A model generated the notes under the pieces. It was not told the origin of the DNA, did no database searches, and worked only from the letters and a program-made list of their open reading frames with translations. Shown here piece after piece: positions 37,794 through 46,761 of a stretch of 64,000 bases of DNA. Both the position numbers and the translations under genes were made by a program. This stretch comes from Oscillospiraceae bacterium (GTDB lineage Bacteria > Bacillota > Clostridia > Oscillospirales > Ruminococcaceae), in contig JAJQGJ010000012.1 of NCBI GenBank assembly GCA_021200565.1, positions 133,464 through 197,463 of the forward strand. Direction: 5' to 3'. Numbering within the stretch: the first letter of the stretch is position 1; each line of letters opens with the position of its first letter.

Positions 37794-39158
37794 ATGAAAA
37801 GAATTTTATCCACAATATTAGCAATAACCATGCTTTTATCCCTCACCGCCTGCGGCTCGAAAGAGAACGATCCGGAGGTGACCACAGAGGCTACTCTTGC
37901 GAGTGAAGACACTTCGGTCACCACTTCCATAACTGAGGACGAAGCCGTGCCCGGCAGTGTTACTGTCGAGAAGGTAGATATTGTTGCGGTGTTTGAAGGG
38001 GTTTACTCCTACACCGAGAGAAATTTCGACACCAGGAGCTACGAATCAAACGGCGGAACCGGATATACCCTCGAAAACGACCAGTATGTCGACATCTATG
38101 AATATGATTCCGAAGAAGCTGCCGCACAAGCCGCTTCTCAGTTCGACGCCAGCGGAACAACATTTTATGGCAGCGACGACACCATCACCGAATACGAATA
38201 TGTCTACCCCGTCCACTTCTGGCTGAACGGCTCGAGCATCGTCTTCTACTGCTCCGAAACCGGTGAGTTCCTGCAGGACTTCAACGCAATCCTCGGCACA
38301 GAATTTGCAGGCTCTGGAAGCGACTACTACAGACCAGCCTATGCAAACGAGCTTATCTATTCGCTCTGGGACGCCGGCTACAACGTCAGCCCGAAATATT
38401 GCCCCGGCTCAGGTCAGGACTATCTCAAGGAAACTGTCAGCGAATGCATGCTGGCTGTCTCGAATGGCGATGTTATCTATCTCTACGAATATTCAGACGA
38501 ATATGAGGCGCTTGACGAGGCTTCGAGATATTCGGCGACCGCCAGCTTCTATTCAGGCGAAAGCTTCACAATCGGAATCGATTACGCAAGCCCGGTGCAC
38601 CTGTTCGTGCATGATAACGTTATCGCCCAGTATTGCTCAAGCTCCGGCGAGCTGCTCGATGCTATCTCCTCGGTCTATGGCTACCAGTTTGCAGGCGCCG
38701 ACTATGACTATGACGGCGAGAAGCCCTGGTATGCCACCGGCACAGTCGACTATGACTACTATACCGTCCCCGCCGAATCCGACGGCGGATTGTCCATATT
38801 CCCGCAGTCAGTCGTCATCCGCTCGCAATATGAGCTCGATACAACTCACGATGTCCTTGACCTCGAGATTTCCGACAATGTCGACACCACCTGGGCACTC
38901 CTGACAGCGAAGTATACGGACGAGTGGTTCAAGGAAAACGACCTGATTCTCGTTCTTCTGGAAGAACCGAGCGGCAGCATCAACCCCTATGTGACCGACG
39001 TCACAAGGGACGAAAACCGCAACTATACCATCTATATAAATGACGACTACCCCGAAGTCTTCACCAATGATATGGCGTATTGGTATGTCTTAGTTGAGAT
39101 TACCGGGACGAAGGTTAATCCGAATACGCAGGTGGAGATTGCTTCGAGTAGGGGGTAA
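37794..39158 (+). CDS. Hypothetical lipoprotein with internal duplication
   Basis: Lipobox LLSLTAC; two related units (YIYEYDSEEAA..YPVHFWLNGSSIVFYCSETGEFL / YLYEYSDEYEA..SPVHLFVHDNVIAQYCSSSGELL). Confidence 0.75.
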   Translation: MKRILSTILAITMLLSLTACGSKENDPEVTTEATLASEDTSVTTSITEDEAVPGSVTVEKVDIVAVFEGVYSYTERNFDTRSYESNGGTGYTLENDQYVDIYEYDSEEAAAQAASQFDASGTTFYGSDDTITEYEYVYPVHFWLNGSSIVFYCSETGEFLQDFNAILGTEFAGSGSDYYRPAYANELIYSLWDAGYNVSPKYCPGSGQDYLKETVSECMLAVSNGDVIYLYEYSDEYEALDEASRYSATASFYSGESFTIGIDYASPVHLFVHDNVIAQYCSSSGELLDAISSVYGYQFAGADYDYDGEKPWYATGTVDYDYYTVPAESDGGLSIFPQSVVIRSQYELDTTHDVLDLEISDNVDTTWALLTAKYTDEWFKENDLILVLLEEPSGSINPYVTDVTRDENRNYTIYINDDYPEVFTNDMAYWYVLVEITGTKVNPNTQVEIASSRG

Positions 39159-39225
39159 CCTAAAGCCACAGCAAATCGACATAAAAACCGCTCGCACAGG
39201 TGTACGGGCGGTTTATTTATGTCAA

Positions 39226-39978
39226 CTATATCAAACTCAACTGCTCATCTTTGGAATTGTTATTTTCTGAGTTCTCCATTTCTGTCAAAGACGTTATGTC
39301 TGCTTTGCTATCAGAGATTTCAAGACCCCAACTATCCCATCCGGAATAATTTTTCCTTGCAAACAATTCTATTTTCTTTTGACTTGGAAACATTCTTGTT
39401 ATCCCTTCTATCACTTGCTCCGGCTTTTCGCTATGCTCACCACGATGAACTGAAACCAACTGACGCACATTCATCGCACCACGTGGCGAAGGGAATCGTC
39501 CCTTCTTGAATGCGAGTACAAACTCTGTCTGCGATAACGTGTAACGCCCCGGATTATGCACTTGCTTATCCCAGACAAATGCAACTGTTTTATATTCAAA
39601 CCCCCATGCTGTTCCGAGTTCTATTGAATTTTCAAGCTGTGGTCCCGTGGTCCACATAAACAATATACAATCATCTGCAGAAATGGAGTTGACATCAAGC
39701 TCTTTAAGCTCACTTAGCTTTAACGTCGGATATTTAAAATTAGCGGCACTAATAAATATATCTCGCTCAAATCCTACATTCACGGTTTTGATGCTTGTTT
39801 TGTCATATTGCATCTTTCCACCATAATCCCACGGCGGGTCAGCATATATTACATCATACTTATCAGCAGGTAATGCAGGATATTTTTCCTTAAGAGGATT
39901 TATCTTATTTCTTCTCTTAGCTTCAGGATTATATTTGGAATAACCACTTATTGAAACCGCAATATTTTCTTTGCGCAT
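39226..39978 (-). CDS. MT-A70 family DNA adenine-N6 methyltransferase, MunI methylase-like
   Basis: YDVIYADPPWDYGGK; CILFMWTTGPQLENSIELGTAWGFEYKTVAFVWDKQVHNPGRYTLSQ; HSEKPEQV. Confidence 0.9.
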   Translation of the reverse strand: MRKENIAVSISGYSKYNPEAKRRNKINPLKEKYPALPADKYDVIYADPPWDYGGKMQYDKTSIKTVNVGFERDIFISAANFKYPTLKLSELKELDVNSISADDCILFMWTTGPQLENSIELGTAWGFEYKTVAFVWDKQVHNPGRYTLSQTEFVLAFKKGRFPSPRGAMNVRQLVSVHRGEHSEKPEQVIEGITRMFPSQKKIELFARKNYSGWDSWGLEISDSKADITSLTEMENSENNNSKDEQLSLI

Positions 39979-40054
39979 GCAGAACCCTCCTTTGCACTAA
40001 ACATATTATACACAATATTCGTTTCAAAGTCAATTACAAGTCACAGCCATTTGT

Positions 40055-40085
40055 GACTTATAGTCCGTTGACTCGAATACGAGTC
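40055..40085 (+). promoter_or_regulatory. C-box operator pair for restriction-modification controller protein
   Basis: GACTTATAGTC (40055-40065) followed by GACTCG-AATA-CGAGTC (40070-40085), just upstream of the controller gene. Confidence 0.75.
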
Positions 40086-40126
40086 AATGTGCTATACTGG
40101 ACAATAATAATGCTTAGAGGTGGCAT

Positions 40127-40333
40127 ATGATTAAAAAAGAATTCGGTGAGCGTGTGCGCAAATTACGGACTGAAAAACATCTGAGTCAGGAGAAATTTGC
40201 ACTTAGTATAGACATGGATCGAACATACCTTGCCTCCGTTGAAAGTAGGAAGCGTAATATTTCCATTGAGAACATCAGCAAGATTGCAGGTGGCTTAGGA
40301 ATTACGTTAGAAGAATTGTTTAAAGGTCTATAA
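40127..40333 (+). CDS. XRE/HTH controller (C) protein of restriction-modification system
   Basis: 68 aa; FGERVRKLRTEKHLSQEKFALSIDMDRTYLASVESRKRNISIENISKIAGGLGITLEELFKGL. Confidence 0.9.
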   Translation: MIKKEFGERVRKLRTEKHLSQEKFALSIDMDRTYLASVESRKRNISIENISKIAGGLGITLEELFKGL

Positions 40334-40344
40334 GGGGTGATTTC

Positions 40345-40977
40345 ATGGCAACCAATGAACTTCGTAAAAGGACAAACTGGCAAACAATAAGTGGCGCAAA
40401 AGCTTTAAAAACCGAAGAACTCTTTCAGATTTCTCTGCAAAGCGCTCTGGATGCGGTGTTTCCTGGCAAATTTCTTGTAGAAAGGCATCCAAAGGATTTT
40501 GGCGACATATATTCTACATATCCATTGCCAGACTCCGTTTTGGATAAAATCTACAATGTCGATGTCCAAGAGAAAAAGTCGAATGGCAAAGCAAAATATG
40601 AATGGGGTATCTCAATGGACTTTGCTATAAGAAATTTAGATAACAATAAGGTGCTGTTTGGAGAAATCAAAAGACAGGATGGCTGGGTAGAAACAACAGA
40701 CATGCAGGCAGGTCGTGGCAATGCTCATGAAAGAAGCTGTAAGTACTTTACACCAGGATTGATGAGATTATTACGCCAAACAAGTGGACTTTCTGAGGAA
40801 ATACTTCCATTTTGGCTTGTTATCGTCGGCGACATAACAAGAGATCCTCGCAGAAACAGAGAGATCGCATATTGGTTCCAAGAATATACAAGTAACTACT
40901 ACATGTGGCGTGATACAAATGATGTCAGTGATTTATTGGATTTCTTTGAGAATAGCCTTTTGCCTTATTTGTTGTAA
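40345..40977 (+). CDS. Type II restriction endonuclease, MunI-like (predicted CAATTG specificity)
   Basis: LFGEIKRQDGWVETTDMQAGRGNAHERSCKYFTPGLMRLLR; DFAI...EIK catalytic motif; recalled similarity to R.MunI. Confidence 0.85.
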   Translation: MATNELRKRTNWQTISGAKALKTEELFQISLQSALDAVFPGKFLVERHPKDFGDIYSTYPLPDSVLDKIYNVDVQEKKSNGKAKYEWGISMDFAIRNLDNNKVLFGEIKRQDGWVETTDMQAGRGNAHERSCKYFTPGLMRLLRQTSGLSEEILPFWLVIVGDITRDPRRNREIAYWFQEYTSNYYMWRDTNDVSDLLDFFENSLLPYLL

Positions 40978-41066
40978 TGCTTCCAGATTTTTGCATCATT
41001 TCACATAATCAGTTGACATCCCGTCAAAAATAGTATATAATGATAGCAGCGTGAGGAGGTGGACGG

Positions 41067-41534
41067 ATGGCTAAATCAAGTGGCGAGAGAGTTATTGCCG
41101 AGAATCGGCAGGCTAGGCACGAATACTTTGTTTTGGAGGCTTTGGAAGCTGGCATTGAGCTTGTCGGCACTGAGGTCAAGTCCATTCGTCTGGGCGGCGT
41201 TAACCTGAAGGACAGCTGGTGCGAGATTCGGGACGGGCAGATTTATGCCATCGGTGTGCACATCAGTCCTTACGAAAAGGGCAACATCTTCAACCGTGAT
41301 CCTCGGCGTGACCGCCGGCTTCTCATCCACAAATCGGAAATACGGCGGCTTTTCGACAAGGTCCGGCAGGAGGGCTTGACGATTGTCCCCTTAAAGCTCT
41401 ACTACAAAGGCTCACGAGTCAAGATGGAGATAGGGCTCTGCAAGGGCAAAAAGCTCTACGACAAGCGTGACGACATGGCGAGAAGGCAGACGGAGCGGGA
41501 TATTGAGAGGGTTCTCAAGGAACGGAATCAGTAA
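41067..41534 (+). CDS. smpB: SsrA-binding protein SmpB
   Basis: IAENRQARHEYFVLEALEAGIELVGTEVKSIRLGGVNLKDSW; adjacent to tmRNA. Confidence 0.97.
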   Translation: MAKSSGERVIAENRQARHEYFVLEALEAGIELVGTEVKSIRLGGVNLKDSWCEIRDGQIYAIGVHISPYEKGNIFNRDPRRDRRLLIHKSEIRRLFDKVRQEGLTIVPLKLYYKGSRVKMEIGLCKGKKLYDKRDDMARRQTERDIERVLKERNQ

Positions 41535-41538
41535 ATTT

Positions 41539-41572
41539 AATGCGTAATGCGTAATTCGTAATGCGTAATTAT
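41539..41572. repeat. GCGTAATTCGTAATGCGTAAT short repeat
   Basis: taatgcgtaatgcgtaattcgtaatgcgtaatta. Confidence 0.75.
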
Positions 41573-41574
41573 TG

Positions 41575-41926
41575 GGGGGCGTAAAGGTTTCGACGGGGAT
41601 TCAGACGGCGAATAAGCGAGTAGAGAATGCACTGATCTCTTTAACCTGTGCAAATTTTCAATTTTAAACGACAATAATAGTTTAGAATTGGCTGCTGCCT
41701 GACAGCGGCCCGTCCTGCCGATGAGTACTGCGGCATCGGTCTGGGCGTCGATTAGCAGTGAACGTTTCACGGGAACTCCGTTACCCGTGGGATGAATGAA
41801 CGGATACTGGACACCTGAGCCTGCTTGTCGGCGCTCCTGTCCGGGAATTTAAAAGATAAGCTACACTCGTAGAAAGTTTTCCTGAAGAGTTTTCGGACAT
41901 GGGTTCGATTCCCATCGCCTCCACCA
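41575..41926 (+). ncRNA. ssrA: Transfer-messenger RNA
   Basis: 5' GGGGGCGTAAAGGTTTCGACGGGG; tag reading frame ...NDNNSLELAAA*; 3' GGTTCGATTCCCATCGCCTCCACCA; acceptor stem pairs. Confidence 0.96.
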
Positions 41927-41963
41927 ATAAGAATGCCCATCTTCAGATGGGTATTCTTATTGG
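41927..41963 (+). terminator. Stem-loop after ssrA
   Basis: AATAAGAATgCCCATCttcaGATGGGtATTCTTATT. Confidence 0.75.
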
Positions 41964-42102
41964 TAGGTGACAGGTTGAGAAGCCCTGTGAAGATTGCCTC
42001 ATTAAAAAATACCATTTTCGATAAATCACATACCAATACAAATAGAAGAAGTTTCGACCCGGAGGCAATCTTCCGAAGTTCGCTTGCGAACTTCTTGGTT
42101 CA

Positions 42103-42122
42103 GATTCCCATCGCCTCCACCA
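42103..42122 (+). repeat. Duplicate of tmRNA 3' end (att-like direct repeat)
   Basis: GATTCCCATCGCCTCCACCA identical to 41907-41926. Confidence 0.9.
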
Positions 42123-42130
42123 ACTAAGAA

Positions 42131-42157
42131 AAAGTCCCCTGAATTGGGGATTTTTTC
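42131..42157 (+). terminator. Rho-independent terminator-like hairpin
   Basis: AAAGTCCCCtgaattGGGGATTTTTTC. Confidence 0.7.
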
Positions 42158-42176
42158 AAATAGGAGCTTAACACAT

Positions 42177-42686
42177 ATGCCATTTCCCAACATAGACCAG
42201 CCTGATATAATCGAAATTGAACCAGGACTTCGGCTTAAGAAGTTCGACTGGAATATTGACAAAATGCTTGAGGGCTATCACGACCCGGTTGTATATCAGA
42301 ACTCGGAGGGCATTTTCGACCAGGACAAGATTCCCGACATGGATTACATAAAGAGTATGTGCCGCTATCTTGATGGTGCCGGAGAGCTTTACTTTATCCA
42401 AGTGCTTGAAAACGGAGAATATTGCTCCGTCGGAGATGTCACCGTGAAGCCGGAGAATCCGCCGATTGCTATCTGGGTTGAAAATTACCGGGGTGTTGGC
42501 ATCGGCTCCAAAGTAATGAAAGTAGTTATAAGCCGACTGTCAGCCCTAGGCTACAAGAAAATCACCGGTAGCACCGTCTGCAAATGGAACACAGCTTCGC
42601 AGAAAATGCACGAGCGATTAGGCTTCACCCGTACGGGAGAGACGGATAGGGATTATATTTATGAGTATGTAATTGCAGATGAATAA
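42177..42686 (+). CDS. GNAT family N-acetyltransferase
   Basis: VGDVTVKPENPPIAIWVENYRGVGIGSKVMKVVISRLSALGYKKI...WNTASQKMHERLGF; SD GGAG upstream of ATG 42177. Confidence 0.88.
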   Translation: MPFPNIDQPDIIEIEPGLRLKKFDWNIDKMLEGYHDPVVYQNSEGIFDQDKIPDMDYIKSMCRYLDGAGELYFIQVLENGEYCSVGDVTVKPENPPIAIWVENYRGVGIGSKVMKVVISRLSALGYKKITGSTVCKWNTASQKMHERLGFTRTGETDRDYIYEYVIADE

Positions 42687-42687
42687 T

Positions 42688-42720
42688 AAAAGCAGGTCTC
42701 ACCAGAAACCTGCTTTTTTC
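42688..42720 (+). terminator. Rho-independent terminator
   Basis: AAAAGCAGGTctcaccagaaACCTGCTTTTTTC. Confidence 0.85.
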
Positions 42721-42733
42721 TTTGCCTTATTTA

Positions 42734-45538
42734 TCAATCTTCGCCGAGCTTTAGAGCCTTGTTGATATTGATCGACTTGACAAGTCTTGCGATTATCAGG
42801 AAGCCTACTATGAGCATTACGCCTATGATGCAGTAGAGCTTGATGTAGTCGCTGCGGGAAGCTGCCACGACGAACGGCGGGACCTGGTCGGTGACGTTGT
42901 AGAGAACCTGGAATAGCGGAACGAAGAGGTCTGAGGCTATTCCGCCGATTATAATCGCAAGGAATATCGAAACTCCTGAGACGAGAACCTGCTCATAGAT
43001 GAGCATCGAGACTATTTCTCCAAACGACATACCCATTGCCCTAAGGATACCGAACTGGAGCGTCCGCTCCTTGATCGAGAGAATCCAATAGATGAGGAAT
43101 CCGATGAAGCACATCGCCATTATCGTGATGAAGCCGAGTGTAAGCGCTCCATTGACGCCCTGAAGAATAGGATCGGTCTTTGAGGAAGTGATGAGCTGGG
43201 AGGCAACGTCGAGCCTTGTTAAGGTGATTCCGGCATCCTCAACCGATTGATAGAGATCGGCGATGACAGCGTCATCAGAAAGGCTCATCCAGACTTCATA
43301 CGGCTCAAGGCTAGTCTGAATCGAGACGTAGTTATAGTTCATGATGATGAAGTCCTGATACTCGCCATTCGAATTCTTGTCGAGCGGATTGAATGTCGGC
43401 CAGTAGTCGACAACTGCGACTACAACCGCTTCAAACCAGTCGTTCGAGCCCCACTTGACCTCGACAACGTCGCCTAATTGCACTCCTGTCTTGTCCTGAT
43501 AGGACTGAGAGACGATGATGCCGTTGGTGCATTCACTGAGAGCGTTTATGTAATAGTTGATGTGAACCGGCAGCAGATCATCACGGAACCAGCAGACCTC
43601 AGCAAACTGCTCGGGAACTATAGCCATGATGTCAATTCCCGTCTTGGTGGAGTCATTGTATCTTACCTGTGCGTTTTCTCTGTTGAGAACCGGTGTCGCA
43701 ACCTCGACGCCGTCAAGGTCTTCATAGATGAAGTCGGGCTCGGTGTACTGCGCCTCGGTTTCCTCCTCGCCTTCGTCATTTATGACTGTGACACGGGAAT
43801 ACTTCCACGACTCCTCAAGCACCGCATCGGCACCTAAGTTATATGAAATTCTGTCCTCAGTGTTCTTGTTGATGGCACGGGCTGTGTTTGCCGAGAAGAT
43901 TCCGAGAGCTACTGTCAGCATCAGGAATATCATTATGAACGACTCACGCCCGGAGGATGAGCGGCTCAGGTTATTCATAGAGATATAAGCCGCCGGCGAC
44001 CAGTGCTTTCTGCCGATACGATAGATAAGTCGGATGAAATATGGATAGAGCCGGACGCAGAAGAGTGCGCAGCCCAGGATGAACACAGTTGAAGCTGCAA
44101 ACATAAGCGGATTCATCGTTGCCGACGTGTCGGTCACGCCCTGGCTGATGAGCACTTCCTCCTGGTAGTTGTGCCAGAGAAGCCATGCAACCGTTACGAC
44201 TATCATTATGATGTCGAAGTAGCCTCTCTTCCAGAGCGGCTTTTTCTGACCATGGGCTTTCGACTGCTTGTGCTCGACTATTGTCGTGTTGGAAGCCTTG
44301 ATTGCCGGTCCCAGGGCCGTAAGGAAGAAGACGGCAACCGCTATGAACGAATAGAGGAAGGCAGCCAGCGACAGCTTTGTTGAAAGAGCAGTTCTGTTGA
44401 CGAATTCGAGGAAGCCGTTAGAAACGCCGATAATCCGGCAGAGAAGCAATCCCACAAACGGTCCCACAATTCCGGCTGCGCCGCCGAGGATAAGCGTTTC
44501 AAGAGCATAAATCTTCACAATCTGCCAGCGTGATGCGCCACGGGATTTGTACATTGCAATCTCGTTCTTTTCCGATTCGATGTGGAGCTGGGAAACCATG
44601 TAGAGATAGAAGACCAGCATCAGCACTACCGGAATGTCGAGCATCAGCATGATATAGCGGAGCTGCGAAGCTTCGTCGGCATAGTCCTGCAAAACCTCAA
44701 GTGCGGGAACGGAGAATGTGCAGTTTTCGCTCTTATAAAGCTCCTTCTGGTTTTCAAGAGTTGCAACCAAAAGCTCGATGCCGTTCATGTCCATATTCTG
44801 ATAGTCGATTATGAACGTGCACTGAACCTGACCGAGGGTTACAACGCCGGTCATAATGACTTCGTCTGTAAGCGTTGTGAAGTCGCAGAAGAAGGTGTTG
44901 TCGTATTCTGTCAAGCCCTCCGACCAATATGTATCGGTGTCGCTTGCGGATTCGAATGTGCCGACAACGACTATCTTGACGGTGTCGCCGGGATTAAGGA
45001 TATTTGTAACCTCATATTCCTGATTGAGCACAAGCTGCGCCGTCTGCAAAGCCGCCTCGGTGCAGATAACCTCATAGCAGCCGTCTTCGTTCATTCCCGA
45101 CTCAAACATTCTGCCGCTTGTTATCGTGATATGATCGCCTATGTCGGTCATGCCGCCCAGTTTCAGAAGCGACAGGTCCTCCGACTCGATGCTCGAAACA
45201 TACAGATATGAGTCGGACGTGAAGCATTTATAGGTCAGAAACGGCACCGAAAGGTTATTGAACCTGTTTGCCGCAGTCTGATAGACATTATAGACAGTCG
45301 AACGCTGCTTCGAAATGCTCGTGCCGCTTACGATGGTTTTCGATACGGAATAGATGCCGGGATATTCGTCGTTTTCCGACTGGTACTCCTGCATGTCTTT
45401 TATAAGCATTCTCTGCAGTGAGCCCTGCATATATATCGGGATGGCACTTGTCATGGCGGTTGCCATGATGAATCCGACTAAGAGGCAGATGACCATCCAC
45501 TTTGTGTTTTTCATTTTTCTTATGAGTAACGTCAGCAC
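42734..45538 (-). CDS. FtsX-like ABC transporter permease (large)
   Basis: Multiple TM segments, EKNEIAMYKSRGASRWQIVKIYALE and LQFGILRAMGMSFGEIVSMLIYEQ FtsX signatures. Confidence 0.9.
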   Translation of the reverse strand: MLTLLIRKMKNTKWMVICLLVGFIMATAMTSAIPIYMQGSLQRMLIKDMQEYQSENDEYPGIYSVSKTIVSGTSISKQRSTVYNVYQTAANRFNNLSVPFLTYKCFTSDSYLYVSSIESEDLSLLKLGGMTDIGDHITITSGRMFESGMNEDGCYEVICTEAALQTAQLVLNQEYEVTNILNPGDTVKIVVVGTFESASDTDTYWSEGLTEYDNTFFCDFTTLTDEVIMTGVVTLGQVQCTFIIDYQNMDMNGIELLVATLENQKELYKSENCTFSVPALEVLQDYADEASQLRYIMLMLDIPVVLMLVFYLYMVSQLHIESEKNEIAMYKSRGASRWQIVKIYALETLILGGAAGIVGPFVGLLLCRIIGVSNGFLEFVNRTALSTKLSLAAFLYSFIAVAVFFLTALGPAIKASNTTIVEHKQSKAHGQKKPLWKRGYFDIIMIVVTVAWLLWHNYQEEVLISQGVTDTSATMNPLMFAASTVFILGCALFCVRLYPYFIRLIYRIGRKHWSPAAYISMNNLSRSSSGRESFIMIFLMLTVALGIFSANTARAINKNTEDRISYNLGADAVLEESWKYSRVTVINDEGEEETEAQYTEPDFIYEDLDGVEVATPVLNRENAQVRYNDSTKTGIDIMAIVPEQFAEVCWFRDDLLPVHINYYINALSECTNGIIVSQSYQDKTGVQLGDVVEVKWGSNDWFEAVVVAVVDYWPTFNPLDKNSNGEYQDFIIMNYNYVSIQTSLEPYEVWMSLSDDAVIADLYQSVEDAGITLTRLDVASQLITSSKTDPILQGVNGALTLGFITIMAMCFIGFLIYWILSIKERTLQFGILRAMGMSFGEIVSMLIYEQVLVSGVSIFLAIIIGGIASDLFVPLFQVLYNVTDQVPPFVVAASRSDYIKLYCIIGVMLIVGFLIIARLVKSININKALKLGED

Positions 45539-45573
45539 TTGAGTTCCCTCCTTGGGCTAAGATGGTCTTCTTT

Positions 45574-46629
45574 TTAGCGGATGATTACCTCGTCTCCCTC
45601 TTCGAGACCGGAGGTTATCTCAATAAGTGAACCGCTCTGAAGCCCGGTTTCAACCGCAACCTGAACTCGCTCGTTGTCCTTGAACACATAGACAACTTCC
45701 TGACCGTTTACTGTTTTTATGAGGTTCGCAGAGATTACAATGACGTTCTCCCTGCTGTCTAAGATGAGAATTGTGTCGGCATTGTTACCGACTGCCGATG
45801 ACTCGGGGATTTCACCCGTAAATGCAACTACAACATCTTCGGAAGTCTCGCCCAAGATCGCTTCGCCCTCATCGTCATAGAGAACGCCCTCGGTTTCCTC
45901 GTCCCACTGCTCGCCGCTCGTGTTGGAGACGATGATGCCGTCGTAATATTCGCCGTCGTATCTTATCTGGATTGACCTGCCGATCAGGAATTCTGACTTC
46001 TCGCTCGAGGGAGAAATCTTGATGTACAGGTCGCCCGTGTCGATGATTGTGGCTATAGTGCTGCCTGCCGAAACTGTCTGACCGGGAGAAACGGTTTTGA
46101 CATAAGAAATGGTGCCGCTGACCGTCGCATAAATCTTCGAGGCTTCCTTTTCGGCATAGAGCTTGTCAAGATCAATCTGCAAAAGATCTACATCCAGCTG
46201 CTCCTTAGCCTTGACGGTTTCGGAGCTTCCCTCTTCGATTGCAATCTGAACCTCAAGCTCCTCACGCTGCATTTCGAGCTCCATTATGTATATCTCTTCG
46301 TCAAGCTCAGTAGTTTCGAGCTCTGCAATAAGGTCGCCCTCCTGGACTTCATCGCCAGCAGAAACGTATACCGCCTTGATGGTTCCGCCATAGGAGGCAA
46401 AATAGACATTCTCTTCCGTTCCGGAAGCTATGGTTCCGGCAGTGGTGACCTGCTTGGTTATATTCTTCTTGGTTGCGGTGGTGGTGGTATATGAAACCTC
46501 GCTTGCCTTGACAACCGGCGGATCAAGATACTCCTCTTCCTCCGGCAGGAAATAACAGCCGCTTAAAGACAGGCACATCGCTGTCGCAGTAGCAAGTCCG
46601 AACAAAGCCTTTCTTATATTTATATTCAT
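45574..46629 (-). CDS. MacA/HlyD-like periplasmic-adaptor-type efflux protein, lipoprotein
   Basis: Lipobox LSLSGC; VYVSAGDEVQEGDLIAELET; ISYVKTVSPGQTVSAGSTIATIID; SGLEEGDEVII. Confidence 0.9.
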   Translation of the reverse strand: MNINIRKALFGLATATAMCLSLSGCYFLPEEEEYLDPPVVKASEVSYTTTTATKKNITKQVTTAGTIASGTEENVYFASYGGTIKAVYVSAGDEVQEGDLIAELETTELDEEIYIMELEMQREELEVQIAIEEGSSETVKAKEQLDVDLLQIDLDKLYAEKEASKIYATVSGTISYVKTVSPGQTVSAGSTIATIIDTGDLYIKISPSSEKSEFLIGRSIQIRYDGEYYDGIIVSNTSGEQWDEETEGVLYDDEGEAILGETSEDVVVAFTGEIPESSAVGNNADTILILDSRENVIVISANLIKTVNGQEVVYVFKDNERVQVAVETGLQSGSLIEITSGLEEGDEVIIR

Positions 46630-46761
46630 GGTAAATCCTCCTATATAGATCGCTATCATAAATTATATCAGATTTTTCGGACAGTTACAATAGAAAACGT
46701 CCCAAAGATGAGCTCTTCGGGACGTAATATTTTTTGAGATATTTTGTGTACAAACTGTGAA

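Noticed and set aside
41767-42036. 89-aa minus-strand ORF containing GGDGNRTHVRKLF
   Set aside because: It is the antisense translation of the tmRNA 3' end; such DGNRTHV peptides are a known annotation artefact of tRNA-like sequence.
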